A stretch of 64,000 nucleotides of DNA from Anisakis pegreffii (Eukaryota > Nematoda > Chromadorea > Rhabditida > Anisakidae), in assembly GCA_035041965.1 (NCBI GenBank), contig JAPYMA010000141.1:1-64000 (forward strand), read 5' to 3'. Positions 26,343 through 42,829 of this stretch are shown piece after piece (the stretch's first letter is position 1; every line of letters begins with the position of its first letter). The notes under the pieces were generated by a model. The model saw only the letters and a list, made by a program, of their open reading frames with translations, was not told where the DNA came from and searched no databases. Made by a program: the position numbers and the translations under genes.

Positions 26343-27059
26343 GGTTCTGAGTAAATTTGATGTGCGATTAATTTGAATGGAGTGTTTCATAAATTGGTTT
26401 CCCAAACAGATAATTTATTGATGATTATCAAATTATTTGAGTAACCGATTGCTGTTAATTGTGAATAAATTCGACTGGAGTGAGTTCACGCAATGACGTT
26501 AGCAAATGCGTTCTAAAACTGAGGAGGCGAATACCGTTATGAAGCGAAACAATCCCACCCACCCACCAGCCCTGGCCTGGAACTGATTCCAACCCTCACC
26601 TCCCACCCTACCCCATCCCACCTCCCACCATACCTGTCGCCATCGCAAACTCATCCTCTAACCAAAGAACACAAACTCTTTTCCTCGATGACAATCCGTT
26701 GAAAAAGTGTCACCTCAACAGAAAATGTGTCACCTCAACAAAATCAACAGAAAATTATCTTTCCTGTTGATTCTGTCTCCATTTTTTGATGAAATGGAAA
26801 TGTTTTTCCATTGATGTCGGGCGAATATTACTTAAAATTTTGTTTCTATGGCCCACTAAGGTGTTTTAAAGATCAATGTGGAAGCTAAACAGATTCCCCA
26901 ATTTCCTCATTTCAAGGCGGTGGCCCAACCTCCCGACCTCGCCACCGCCTCTGAGATGCTGAAAAATTTAATTCCAACAATTTCAATTATTTGATGAGTT
27001 CAATGACTTTACAGTAATATCCATACTAACTTATACTATAAGTTCTCAGTCATTTATTT

Positions 27060-27234
27060 TGATGGCATCCGACTGGCGTTCGGTCGGAATAATTCCACGA
27101 ATTTCGGAATTCCGATACTCGAATTCCGACCGTAGAATTTTGAAGAAGGTCGGTCGGAATTTTGCATTTCGGAATTCCGAAAGGTCGATTCAGTTGTATT
27201 CCGATCGAACTGAAACTTTGTTCGGATGCCATCA
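27060..27234. mobile_element. Fold-back MITE, ~175 bp
   Basis: The left end tgatggcatccga is repeated exactly, inverted, at the right end (tcggatgccatca). Further in, gttcggtcggaata on the left faces gttcgatcggaata (inverted) on the right, and the centre is dense in the palindrome tcggaattccga. The whole unit can fold into one long imperfect hairpin and encodes nothing. Short catttatt words lie on both sides but do not abut the ends, so the target-site duplication is unresolved and the superfamily is not assigned. Confidence 0.65.
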
Positions 27235-28134
27235 TTACTCATTTATTATTATTAATTATATTATTATTTTGGTTATACTAATTAATTGTCTTTATTTTAT
27301 TAATTATATTTGGTCAGACTGAAATTCGTCGCATTTTTTGACTGAAGTTCAATCGGATAATTTCAATCCGTAATGATCAATACTGAAAGAAGGCTTTTTT
27401 GAGGCAAAGCAGTCTCTCGTGTCTAATATCTCGAATCTCGTGAAATATTCCGAATTGATTCGTCTCTTGAATCATATCCATTCGTCCCCTCGATCCACGT
27501 CTTCCGATTGCTCGTTCATTCATCCTTATCTGAGAACTGATAACGTTATCTGTACGCTCAGATGTCTTCAGCATCGTGCTATTCAAGCTTCTTCATATGG
27601 CAGGAGAGGAATTTTACTTCAAGTAATGTATTCGCGTTAGGGACGAAAATTTCAATTTCTTCTCATCTAGTCTTCTATAAGAATCACATCTTGAGTGTAG
27701 TGATCATGATACTATTGGCTATGATATCATATTCATGTGATCTGTACCCATATATCTGGACAAGATAGTGACATTACCTTACATTCGATTCTAGGGAGAG
27801 CAGCTCTAGTTCATTTATGATTCTCTGAAGAATCTGTATTGTATCTATTTCTCAATCTTGCATTTTCAGTTCGGATAGATTTTCAATGTAAATGAAAGCA
27901 AACGAGCGACTTGTCAAATCCTGACCAGCTTAATCTCAGATATTAATTTTTCAGGATTCTTTTCCGAATCACCCGCATGTTTGCGTTTTATTAACTTGAT
28001 TGCATGTTTATTACACAAATTACGCTAAATCAACTCCCTTTTCTCATTGATAATCCACTCTGCGATTTTCCTGCACCTCTTAATCAAAATTTGTGGTGAT
28101 ACGTACCCAAATGTCTGGACATATCATATCTTTA

Positions 28135-28280
28135 GTAGTACCAGCTGGCTAGCTTAATTACGGTAACTAGCCACGCCCACAGATTACGGTAGTACGGCAA
28201 AAAATGTGGACGTGGCGTACTACCGCGATTCGTGAGCGTGGCTAGTTACCGTAGTTAAGCAAGCCCGTAGGTACTGCTAC
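28135..28280. mobile_element. Palindromic MITE, ~146 bp
   Basis: The arm cttaattacggtaactagcc on the left faces ggctagttaccgtagttaag on the right, one mismatch in 20. A second nested arm (attacggtagtacg against cgtactaccgcgat) sits inside, and gtagtacc/ggtact words extend the outer ends. GC content is well above the neighbourhood. Related sequence occurs at 38757-38925. Flanking DNA resembles the unoccupied block near 27690-27820, which supports insertion. Confidence 0.75.
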
Positions 28281-30326
28281 AACGTTACCTCGTATTCATC
28301 TTTAAGAAGAGAACCTCTAGTTCAATAAAAGCTCATATATTGCCGGATGAAGACTTCGATTTTTAAGATTCTCTCGCAGAACTTCTCAACATCAGAACAT
28401 TTCGTCGTATTGATTTTGTGCAAGATGATTCAATACAGATGTGAATGTTCTCGAAATTAGATATCAACTTCTTGTAATATAACTTCTGTATTACCGCACA
28501 TTAATCGACAGCATCACAGCAGTGATCTCAGTGAGCATTACACAGCTCACTTCAGACAATCCACATTCTCAGATTTTGTCAACATCGTAAAATTCAACGT
28601 CTTCCATTTCATAGATGAAGAATTCTGATTCAGGAAAAGTATATTTCCTCGTCGAAAAGTAATATTCATTGCCGAACGAAATTTTCAGCAGTGCCGATAA
28701 TTCCTGACATGAAAAATTTTCATTTGATAAGTGCACAAAACAACAGCTTAATCACGAACTAATTATTTATTCAACATCTCCGATATGCAATCTATACAGC
28801 AACAGAACATTTTCCGATTTCACATTTTTAATCAGAATAAAATCTCAAGGAACAATGATAAATCACTTCAAATTCATCGTAGTAATGAACATGAATACAA
28901 AGGTTCCGAGTTCCGACAATAAAGATACATTTTCAGAAGCACTGATAAGTATTCCTATCAAACGTAGGAAAATGAATCATAAAGAATCACCAAATTGATG
29001 TTGAGAAAACAATTCGAAACACAAAGTTGCAGAAAAATCACTACAAATAAAATTCAATGATAATATCGAAATCATGACGAGTTGTGGAAATGACTTTAAC
29101 AAGTTTTCAAATAATGAACAACAATAACCGACAATTATCCAAGCGATTAGAAATAAACATTAACCGAGGATGATCTGCAATCGTATTCACCAAATCCACA
29201 AGTCTCAGAATGGCATTCACAATTAAAATCATAATTACACATAAGAAATTTAATCATTCCAAAAGACTCAATGTATTGAACAGTCCGAAAAAAAAGCAAG
29301 TACAAACAAATTTAATCAAAGCAACATATCAATTTAATCAAAGGAACATCCGAATATCTCAGAAGTGTTCAGCGATATAACCCAACGATTATGAAACACA
29401 AAGAAACAACTTATTCCCACTAACTGATCGTCAGAAGAACAGTATGAAAGTATCACGATATTTAAATGAGGTATTATCATATGGCCAGCAAACATAAAGG
29501 ATTTTAAATCCCTTATGAAATCGGAAGGATTAAGCGATAGTCATTGCTCAATGTTAGAACTACTGAGCTGGTGCTTTGGCGATTCGTTTCTGAGGATTCC
29601 TTTAGAAGGCGAACACAACTAAACTGAAAAAGCAATATAAAGAAATGAAAACAGTACAAATTATTGGGAAAATTATGAATGAGAGTAAATCAATGATACG
29701 GTTGCAATGAATGAGAATAAATGCGTGATATGTTGATATGATCACGCATTCGATAACGTTAGGGATGAGAGTAATAAGACATTGTTTCAAATAGACATAA
29801 AAATTCGAGAATGACTATGGAAAATGAACAGGTAGAAGAGAATAGTTTTCAATGGAAGAGTTATTCACAATGTATACAATCAAACAATTGCATGCTTTGC
29901 ATGTGCCCCTACACAACTATCCATCTGTACTCTAGAGATGATTTTTGTTTCATATTATCATGATCTCTCATCACTCTCATGCGTGATTTTGCAAACTACA
30001 TTATTGTTGCATTGAATCATGACGAACTTCTCATTCACTTCAGTCATGTCACTGATTCGCTCTCATCCCTTCTTTCTCCAGAAATGCACACTCCAGCAAT
30101 TTGTCTACTGTTCAGTTTCAGAGCACTTGAATTTACAATGAAATAAACGTGCGCGAAACCATTTGGCACATTACGACAAAGCCACCTTGAGCCGCTAATA
30201 TCGCTTGTGCTTATAATCGAATGTATGTGGGTGATCTTGAATCATCAACGGCTCAGATTTGTTCGCACGAAGTTTCCTTCCTATGTTGTACTCATAATTT
30301 GAAATCATGATTCACAGCTCTGTTGC

Positions 30327-30335
30327 AGATCTGAA
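30327..30335 (+). promoter_or_regulatory. Probable trans-splice acceptor of the DDX42 gene
   Basis: The sequence ctgttgcag ends at 30328, seven bases before the start codon. A 3' splice site this close to ATG with no matching upstream coding exon is what spliced-leader addition looks like in nematodes. Inferred from position only. Confidence 0.5.
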
Positions 30336-36844
<6,509 letters not shown>

Positions 36845-37974
36845 TCTATCTCATTTAATTTCGTTTGTAAGTAATTGAACCTCACCTGAAAATGTTGTTC
36901 CACTCATTTTTATTGTTTACTATTTGCAATATCCGTATTCATTATTGTATATGTTTTTGATTTGTCACGATTGAATGCCCTACATTACCCGAAGTTCACC
37001 TCTGCCTCGAGGCATACCAGCAGTAACTTCCTATCGTGTTACCGAGCAGAAGTAAAATTAATGGCTTACTTTGGAAAGCCAGGTTCACTGTGTTTACACA
37101 TCACTGGCGTTTATTTTCCGTGACAGCGAATTGCTTGACCTATTTCGTTGCTCAGATTTTCATATTGATATTTCCGATTCCATTAGTTCTTTTCGTATTG
37201 ATTGAACACTGCAGATGTAGGTGCCGTCGAACTAAACGCGCCCTGTTAATTGAAGCACGAACCTATTGATTTCCATTCTTTGACCATTTCTGGGCTGAGA
37301 GCCTCTAGCTTGAGCGATTAAACTGAAGTGTTCAGAAAGTAGGATGCAGTGCAAATATTCAACTGTTCCAGATATTCGTTTTATTGTGCTATAAAAATTT
37401 CGTTTATTTTACACTTTTGAATCTTTGTTATTGGTAGCATTACCTTTGTTGCAATATTAAATATGTGAAAAATAAATAAATATGTTCAACTAAATGGATA
37501 TGCTGTCACCATGTTGTGATCAATTTAGAATTGAGTAAGAGGAAAGTGATGTTCACTCATAATAAACTTGAAAGCAATTCTCGGCAAGATGCATTCTCAC
37601 AAAACGTATTGAATGAAACAGTTTCAATGTAATGAACAAATAATGAGACATGGTGGTCTTCTGAAGACATTGATGAATTGGGCTTTTAGTTCTGTTTTAA
37701 TTCTCATGCGCTGCAAAATGACTCAAATTTCATATGCAAGAAACTGCTGCGGCCATCGTTCATGGTGCCGACAGTGCCTTGTTCGATTCGTTTTTGCGTC
37801 TGGCTCTGAACAAATTTGCATGATCGCTGCAGGTGCGGAGCTGTGCACAGCCACATGCGATTCTTCAGCTACTAGATGTTCTAGAAATGTTAATAGACGC
37901 AGGTGTTTAGTGTGCTTGTCCGTTTGGCGGTTTGTCCTGGTGTGTGTAAATTGTTCGAGGCGATATGGTGGGGT

Positions 37975-38345
37975 TGGTAACAGAAGCCAAATTGCACTTT
38001 TGAAGCGACGCGGTCAGGTAGAGCACAGAGAAAAGGAGATCCAACAGGGTGAATTAATTCATCGATGAGGAACATGAATTTGACGTATTTCAAGGCTACA
38101 CCTGACCTGAATGTGTATATGATTTCTCATTGGGAAGAGAAGTAAATTTTCCACGTTCAGATAAAGACTGGCTACAAGAATTGGCTCATTTCTGGAGCAG
38201 TAAAAGTTTAACCAGGGAAGTTTCAATCAAATAAAAGTGATGTGATTAATTGAAGTGGGAAAAGTTTCGGAACAGATTTGATCGATCAATGCCAAGTAAT
38301 CCAGTGGAAAGTGAATTGAATTCTCTACGAGCACAGAAGGTTTCA
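37975..38345 (+). repeat. Left arm of a ~370-bp inverted repeat
   Basis: From ggttggtaacagaagcc onward this arm is the reverse complement, with scattered changes, of 39216-39600. Shared landmarks include gccaaattgcacttttgaag, gatccaacagggtgaatt, caaggctacacctgacctga and gccaagta..cca.tggaaag. On the minus strand both arms keep the same open stretch (FLIDELIHPVG, FLCALPD, KVQFGFCYQ) with few replacements, so a coding ancestor is possible, but start, stop and splice context are not conserved. The arms are separated by about 870 bp, as in a large fold-back element or an inverted duplication. Confidence 0.75.
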
Positions 38346-38560
38346 GGGGAATTCATCGTTTAGTTTTCGAGATTGTAACTTAAAATGAACCTTCATAAGG
38401 AAAAATAATACATTGGCAAGCGATTTAAATGGAAAAGTGCTAGAACAAAAATTTGATCGGTCAATGCCAAGTAGTCCATTGGAAAGAAAGTTGAATTTTC
38501 TACAAGCACAGAAGGTTTCAGGAAAATTCATCGTTTAGTTTTCGAAATTGTAACTTACGT
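38225..38560 (+). repeat. Tandem duplication, ~190-bp period
   Basis: Two copies, about 38240-38370 and 38430-38560, share tttgatcg(a/g)tcaatgccaa, gta(a/g)tcca(g/t)tggaaag, ctac(a/g)agcacagaaggttt and catcgtttagttttcga, then ttgtaact. The first copy overlaps the end of the inverted-repeat arm, so duplication and inversion affected the same sequence. Confidence 0.75.
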
Positions 38561-38756
38561 GAAAAGATGGAGCTCATTTCTTGAAGGTTTTTCAAATAGC
38601 GCAATCGTGCTCGTTTGAAATTGATGTATCACTACAAAACGATCTGTATATTGCTGTGGTGTTGATAGGGTTACCAAGTCCTTTCATGTTGCTGATCTGC
38701 TGATATTGCTAACCTCTTCTACACGTTGATTGATACAGGTATAATGTATCCAACGA

Positions 38757-38925
38757 TAGTAGTACCAACAGGTTTGAATGAATACGGTAATCAGCCTGGC
38801 CCACATCTGTGGCAACCAATGGAAGCAGTACTTCCGGGGTTGAATGAATACAGTAATTAGCCACGCACTACAGTAATTAGCCACGCCCACAACTTACGGT
38901 AGTTAGCCATGCTCGCTATCAACGA
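38757..38925 (+). repeat. Degenerate relative of the palindromic MITE
   Basis: Contains tagtagtacc followed by tacggtaatc, then twice cagtaattagccacgc and finally cttacggtagttagcc. These words match arms of the 28135-28280 element but are rearranged and partly tandem (gaatgaatac..gtaat occurs twice). It lies in the spacer of the large inverted repeat and looks like a decayed or nested copy. Confidence 0.6.
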
Positions 38926-39215
38926 AAACGTAACGAATGAAGCACGGACAAAAAGAGTTGAAAAATCAGAAACGGTCACACACATTTATATGAGCAGGGA
39001 ACGTTCAGTGCTAATTTATTATTTATGTTAATATTATGTTATAAGTGACAGATCACAAATAGTGTGTTCGAAACCTCCTATATTCGACACAATTTAATTC
39101 ATTCCTCCAAACTTGTTTTACTACGCTTTAAGATATATGTGACGATCTGCTCATGAAATGTTCCTCAATCTATGATTTATTATTTCAGTCATATTTTGCT
39201 ATATCATTAGCAGGA

Positions 39216-39600
39216 AACCTTCTGTGCTTGTAGAGAATTCAATTCTCTTTCCAATGGACTACTTGGCATTGACCGATCAAATCTCTGTTCTCGCACTTTT
39301 TCCACTTCAATTGATCACACCACTTTTATTTGATTGAAACTTCCCTGGTTAAACTTTTACTGCTCCAGAAATGAGCCAATTCTTGTAGCCAGTCTTTGTC
39401 TGAACGTGGAAAATTTACTTCTCTTCCCAATGAGAAATCATGTACACATTCAGGTCAGGTGTAGCCTTGAAATACGTCAAATTCCTGTGCCTCATCGATG
39501 AATTAATTCACCCTGTTGGATCTCTTTTTCTCTGTGCTCTACCTGACCGCATCGCTTCAAAAGTGCAATTTGGCTTCTGTTACCAACTCCGGCGATATCT
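39216..39600 (-). repeat. Right arm of the ~370-bp inverted repeat
   Basis: Inverted counterpart of 37975-38345; starts at ccttctgtgcttgtagagaa and runs to ttctgttaccaactccggcg. Beyond both ends the similarity to the left arm stops. The same FLIDELIHPVG / FLCALPD / KVQFGFCYQ stretch can be read here on the plus strand. Confidence 0.75.
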
Positions 39601-39639
39601 GCAAATCTCAATTATTTATTGGGATTTGTATCAGGTTTA

Positions 39640-39795
39640 GGGCGGGTTTAATGTTTGTCTGATGTATTGATTCGTAAGTGTCGCCTCCAAGCGAGGACAA
39701 TGGGATTCCCGGTGCCTGGCCACCAGGCTGCATCAAGATCCACGGCTTGCCGATTTCGGCCAGGCCTTGCTTAGGCGGGCCAACACAAGCTAACA
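39640..39795. repeat. GC-rich block of unknown origin
   Basis: This stretch (gcctccaagcgaggacaa, ttcccggtgcctggcc, cgatttcggccaggcc, ttaggcgggcc) is far GC-richer than the flanks and has inverted ggcc/cctggcc words. It has no recognisable protein signature. Composition suggests a transposon or SINE-like insertion, but I saw no second copy in this window. Confidence 0.4.
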
Positions 39796-40065
39796 TGAGA
39801 AATACGTTAAAATAATTGTCGTCTGAGAGAGGAAATTGGTATAATTTGTTTTATTGTTGATGTTTTTGATCGGTACATAAATTCGTTTGAAATTTATCTA
39901 TGTGAGGTCTTCGGGGTTTTATGCGCTCGCCCAGTATTGGGCGGTTATTGAATTGCGTAAATATGAAACCATTTAGATTAGCAGTTTCGCGATTAGTCGT
40001 TCGAATGGTGGTCATGTTTTTCGTTGTATACTATGTATGGTTGACGGCAACTTCAGTTGCTGACA

Positions 40066-40084
40066 CTTTCAGAATCATCAGACA
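40066..40084 (+). promoter_or_regulatory. Probable trans-splice acceptor of the TMEM147 gene
   Basis: The sequence cactttcag ends at 40072, twelve bases before the start codon, with no coding exon upstream. This matches the usual nematode spliced-leader acceptor context. Inferred from position. Confidence 0.55.
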
Positions 40085-41611
40085 ATGACGTTTTTCCACT
40101 TCGTCAATTGCGTTGCGTTAGCATATGCACCGTTCTTCATTGTCTATAAGTACTCGGGTCTGTCTGAGTACAGTTCAGCGTGGAAGTGTGCTCAAGCAGC
40201 TCTTGTTTATTTGCTCACGCAGCTCGGCAAAATGCTTGTTTTAGCGACATTCTTTCCGGCAAGTGACGTCGATGGTTTCGACTTGGTGCCGGTTCGTATT
40301 TTCATCGTTCTTTTTTTATTCTGTGCATCTGCATCGTTTCGGAAAGCATGACCATGCTGCACCGTCTTCTGATCTGTTCGGATCTACTGACCCTGTGAAA
40401 ATGGAAGCGTACAAAACAGCTAGGTGTTTCCAAGAAGGTGCTTTCTATAATACAAAATTCGAATAAAAAGAGCCGATATAAAATGTGTTGTTCCATTAAG
40501 GAATTAATGAAGAATAGTGCTGACATATTTGATGTCATCGGTTTGCATGTGGTGATAACGTACCTAATGGCTGGTAAAAGCGAAGTACGATTCTTGACTG
40601 CCGGCCTTGGATGGGCATTTGCGCACAGGTAACTTTTATTCGTTGTTCACTAGCCTACATAAATATTCCACTTTCACCTCGACCCATAAATTTTATCTTT
40701 GATCTCATTATTGTTGTTAAAATGGGAAAAGTGTTTACGTCAAATTGCATCCTCTGTATCACAGAAGAATACTCGGTGTTGTGTGATTTTCAACAATTTG
40801 TAGGGAAAATTTTATTCAAATCCCCAGCCATTGCTTTGAAGTCTGCTGGCGTATTTATTGATCAGTTCGTTAGCAGTTTATCTTGATTAAATTGAATTTT
40901 ATTGTTGAAGTGTTGCGAGTCGTCTGGTAGGATTCTGGGTCGGCGCACGTGCTACTGCATTCCACTGGAAATTCATACAGATGGCGCTTGAGTCGAATGT
41001 TGATCTAGTTTTCTACATTGGTTTGTGTTCAGTTTTCTTTAGTAATCACTCATGAATGAACGTATATTCTTATAACATTCCTTTATGAAATCATTTCTCG
41101 AGGGTAAATCGCTAGCTGTCATGGTCACGTATGTTTTTGGGAAAACAGCTGCTCTGCTTTTTTACGCATCATTCAGGTGTGTTCTCTGATAAAATGCACT
41201 CATTGAGCAATAAGTGAAGTGGAATTCGTGAATACTTTCAGCAATGTCCGCTTTGGTATGGTTATTTTCACGTAACGATCTGCAAGCAGCCATGAAGCGT
41301 GTTGTCGTTTTACTGCTCACATTCTGTGTATTCCATGTGTTTGTTTATCAGTAAGTTTTTTTGTAATTGCTTTTGTGGTTACGTTTGACGAGTGTTTTCG
41401 ATGTTCATGTTCAGTTTTACGACGATGCAGAATTCGAATTTGGTGAAGAATACATGGGTAAAAGTTAATTTGTAGAGCCGGAATGGTTTACGTTGGACTA
41501 CGATCGTGGCTGTTGTTATTCGTAAAGGCGGCGTTAACGACTGGCATTGGTGCGTCTACATTAGTGTGTTATTCGAGCTTAGGCACACATTCATCTCAGC
41601 ACAGAAATTAA
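40085..41611 (+). CDS. TMEM147: TMEM147, ER membrane protein
   Basis: Exons 40085-40291, 40501-40628, 40911-41020, 41242-41350 and 41476-41611 join in phase to 229 residues, against 224 in human. The N-terminus [18 protein letters not shown] and the next block ([27 protein letters not shown]) follow human TMEM147 almost residue for residue. Later matches are DVIGLHVVI, the GFWVGAR core, [28 protein letters not shown] and a closing [16 protein letters not shown]. Several hydrophobic spans fit a multipass ER protein. TMEM147 associates with Nicalin and TMED/NOMO proteins and is part of the multipass translocon that helps insert polytopic membrane proteins. The third exon acceptor (ttgaag at 40910) was chosen over a later one because it restores three residues conserved with human. 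Confidence 0.95.
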
Positions 41612-42829
41612 GTGGATCTCGATTTCGTATTCACAATGCATTATCGTATGACTGTTATCATTTTCAGTCTAGTGAAGTAGAATTATTACTATTTTGAGTG
41701 GAGTATTTATAATTGCAAAATGCTTCAGTTGTTGTCATGTTATCAAAACAATGCTGAAAGCGTTCATCCATAGTATGAGTTGGTCAAAGTTTGCTGAATT
41801 ATTATTGTTAAATCGATCTTCTACAAAATTAGTTGTTATTTTGGAGAGATGTATTTTCTCATGTGTATATATGCGTTTTGAAATTATTTATTTATGAATC
41901 CCACTGTCGGTGGTTCAGTGCATTTGTGCAGATTTTTCCAGATCATATGGAAATGCATTCTTAAGTATAGTGCACTTTATTATCACTTTCCGTTGTTAGA
42001 AAGAACTTTCTTTATTGATTAAGGCTTGAGTGCAAAACCCAATTTGGTTGGTAGAAAATTATCAGGAAATGATATCAAAATGTTGTAAATTGATGTTTCG
42101 AAGCACTTTTCCTGTAACCTAACTGATATGTGCTTTGATATTTGCTAGCGAGTTGTCATCTTCGAGTCGCATAATTCCTCTCTTGTCTACCGAAATGATT
42201 TCAATCAACGATCATTTGACAAAGTTTGATATTTTCAAGAAAACCGTTCAAATTGCTGTTGTTTCTTGCTGATTGAACGCACATACTAACGTCATCAGAT
42301 GGAAGATGATTCCGAATAAATTATGCCTTCTATTTCACCTTTACTCATTGATCAAAGCAGCAACAGACAGGTTACTTGCATGCCACAGGAATTGTACCAC
42401 GAGTGCATATCAAAAAAGAAATTCGAATGGCGAGCATACACCAGATAAAGACGAAGTAATGATCACATTCTAATGTAATAGTTATGATTACGACAGTTAC
42501 ACTGTAATAGTTTTTGTTGCGTACACTTCTTGTTTGAATTCGACACGGTTGTGATCAGCGACTAATTTATTTTTGTTTCATTTGTCTTTATTATTTATCA
42601 TCATTATGTTGTTGTCGTATTTGTGGTGATGAAAATTGATGTGCTTATGTTCGCAAATGAACCATACAACATCATTTAATGAATCGACCTCGCCTCGCCA
42701 AAATGCAACTTATATTTTCGTAAGCATTTTTAACTTTATGGACTTCATTTGTAGCAGTGTTCATGGTACAAGTGGAATTTTGTATTAATCTATAAACATA
42801 TATGAAGAGATTGACATGAATCAGTTGTG
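41612..42829. other. Intergenic between converging genes
   Basis: TMEM147 (plus) and the left nucleoside transporter (minus) end facing each other across about 1.2 kb. Only short frames without motifs are seen; this should hold both 3' untranslated regions. Confidence 0.5.

Larger units (their letters stand above)
26343..30328. other. Intergenic region with fold-back elements
   Basis: About 26560-26640 is a C-rich tract of cccacc/cctccc words, unlike its surroundings. Two palindromic elements (27060-27234 and 28135-28280) and a diverged repeat pair (about 27690-27820 and 28080-28320) are described separately. About 28300-30300 is plain AT-rich DNA; no coding exon was recognised. Confidence 0.5.
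36845..40070. other. Intergenic region dominated by repeats
   Basis: No gene is secure between DDX42 and TMEM147. Open frames at 37036-37269 and 37613-38068 lack recognisable motifs. The interval holds a large inverted repeat, a tandem duplication, a relative of the 28-kb palindromic MITE and a GC-rich block, each listed separately. Confidence 0.5.

Noticed and set aside
37613..38068. 151-codon plus-strand frame, Cys/Arg-rich
   Set aside because: It overlaps the inverted-repeat arm on the opposite side and has no motif or splice support.
41103..41176. Hydrophobic open stretch ([19 protein letters not shown]) in TMEM147 intron 3
   Set aside because: Joining exon 3 directly to exon 4 aligns perfectly with human TMEM147; adding this piece in the required phase gives an immediate stop.
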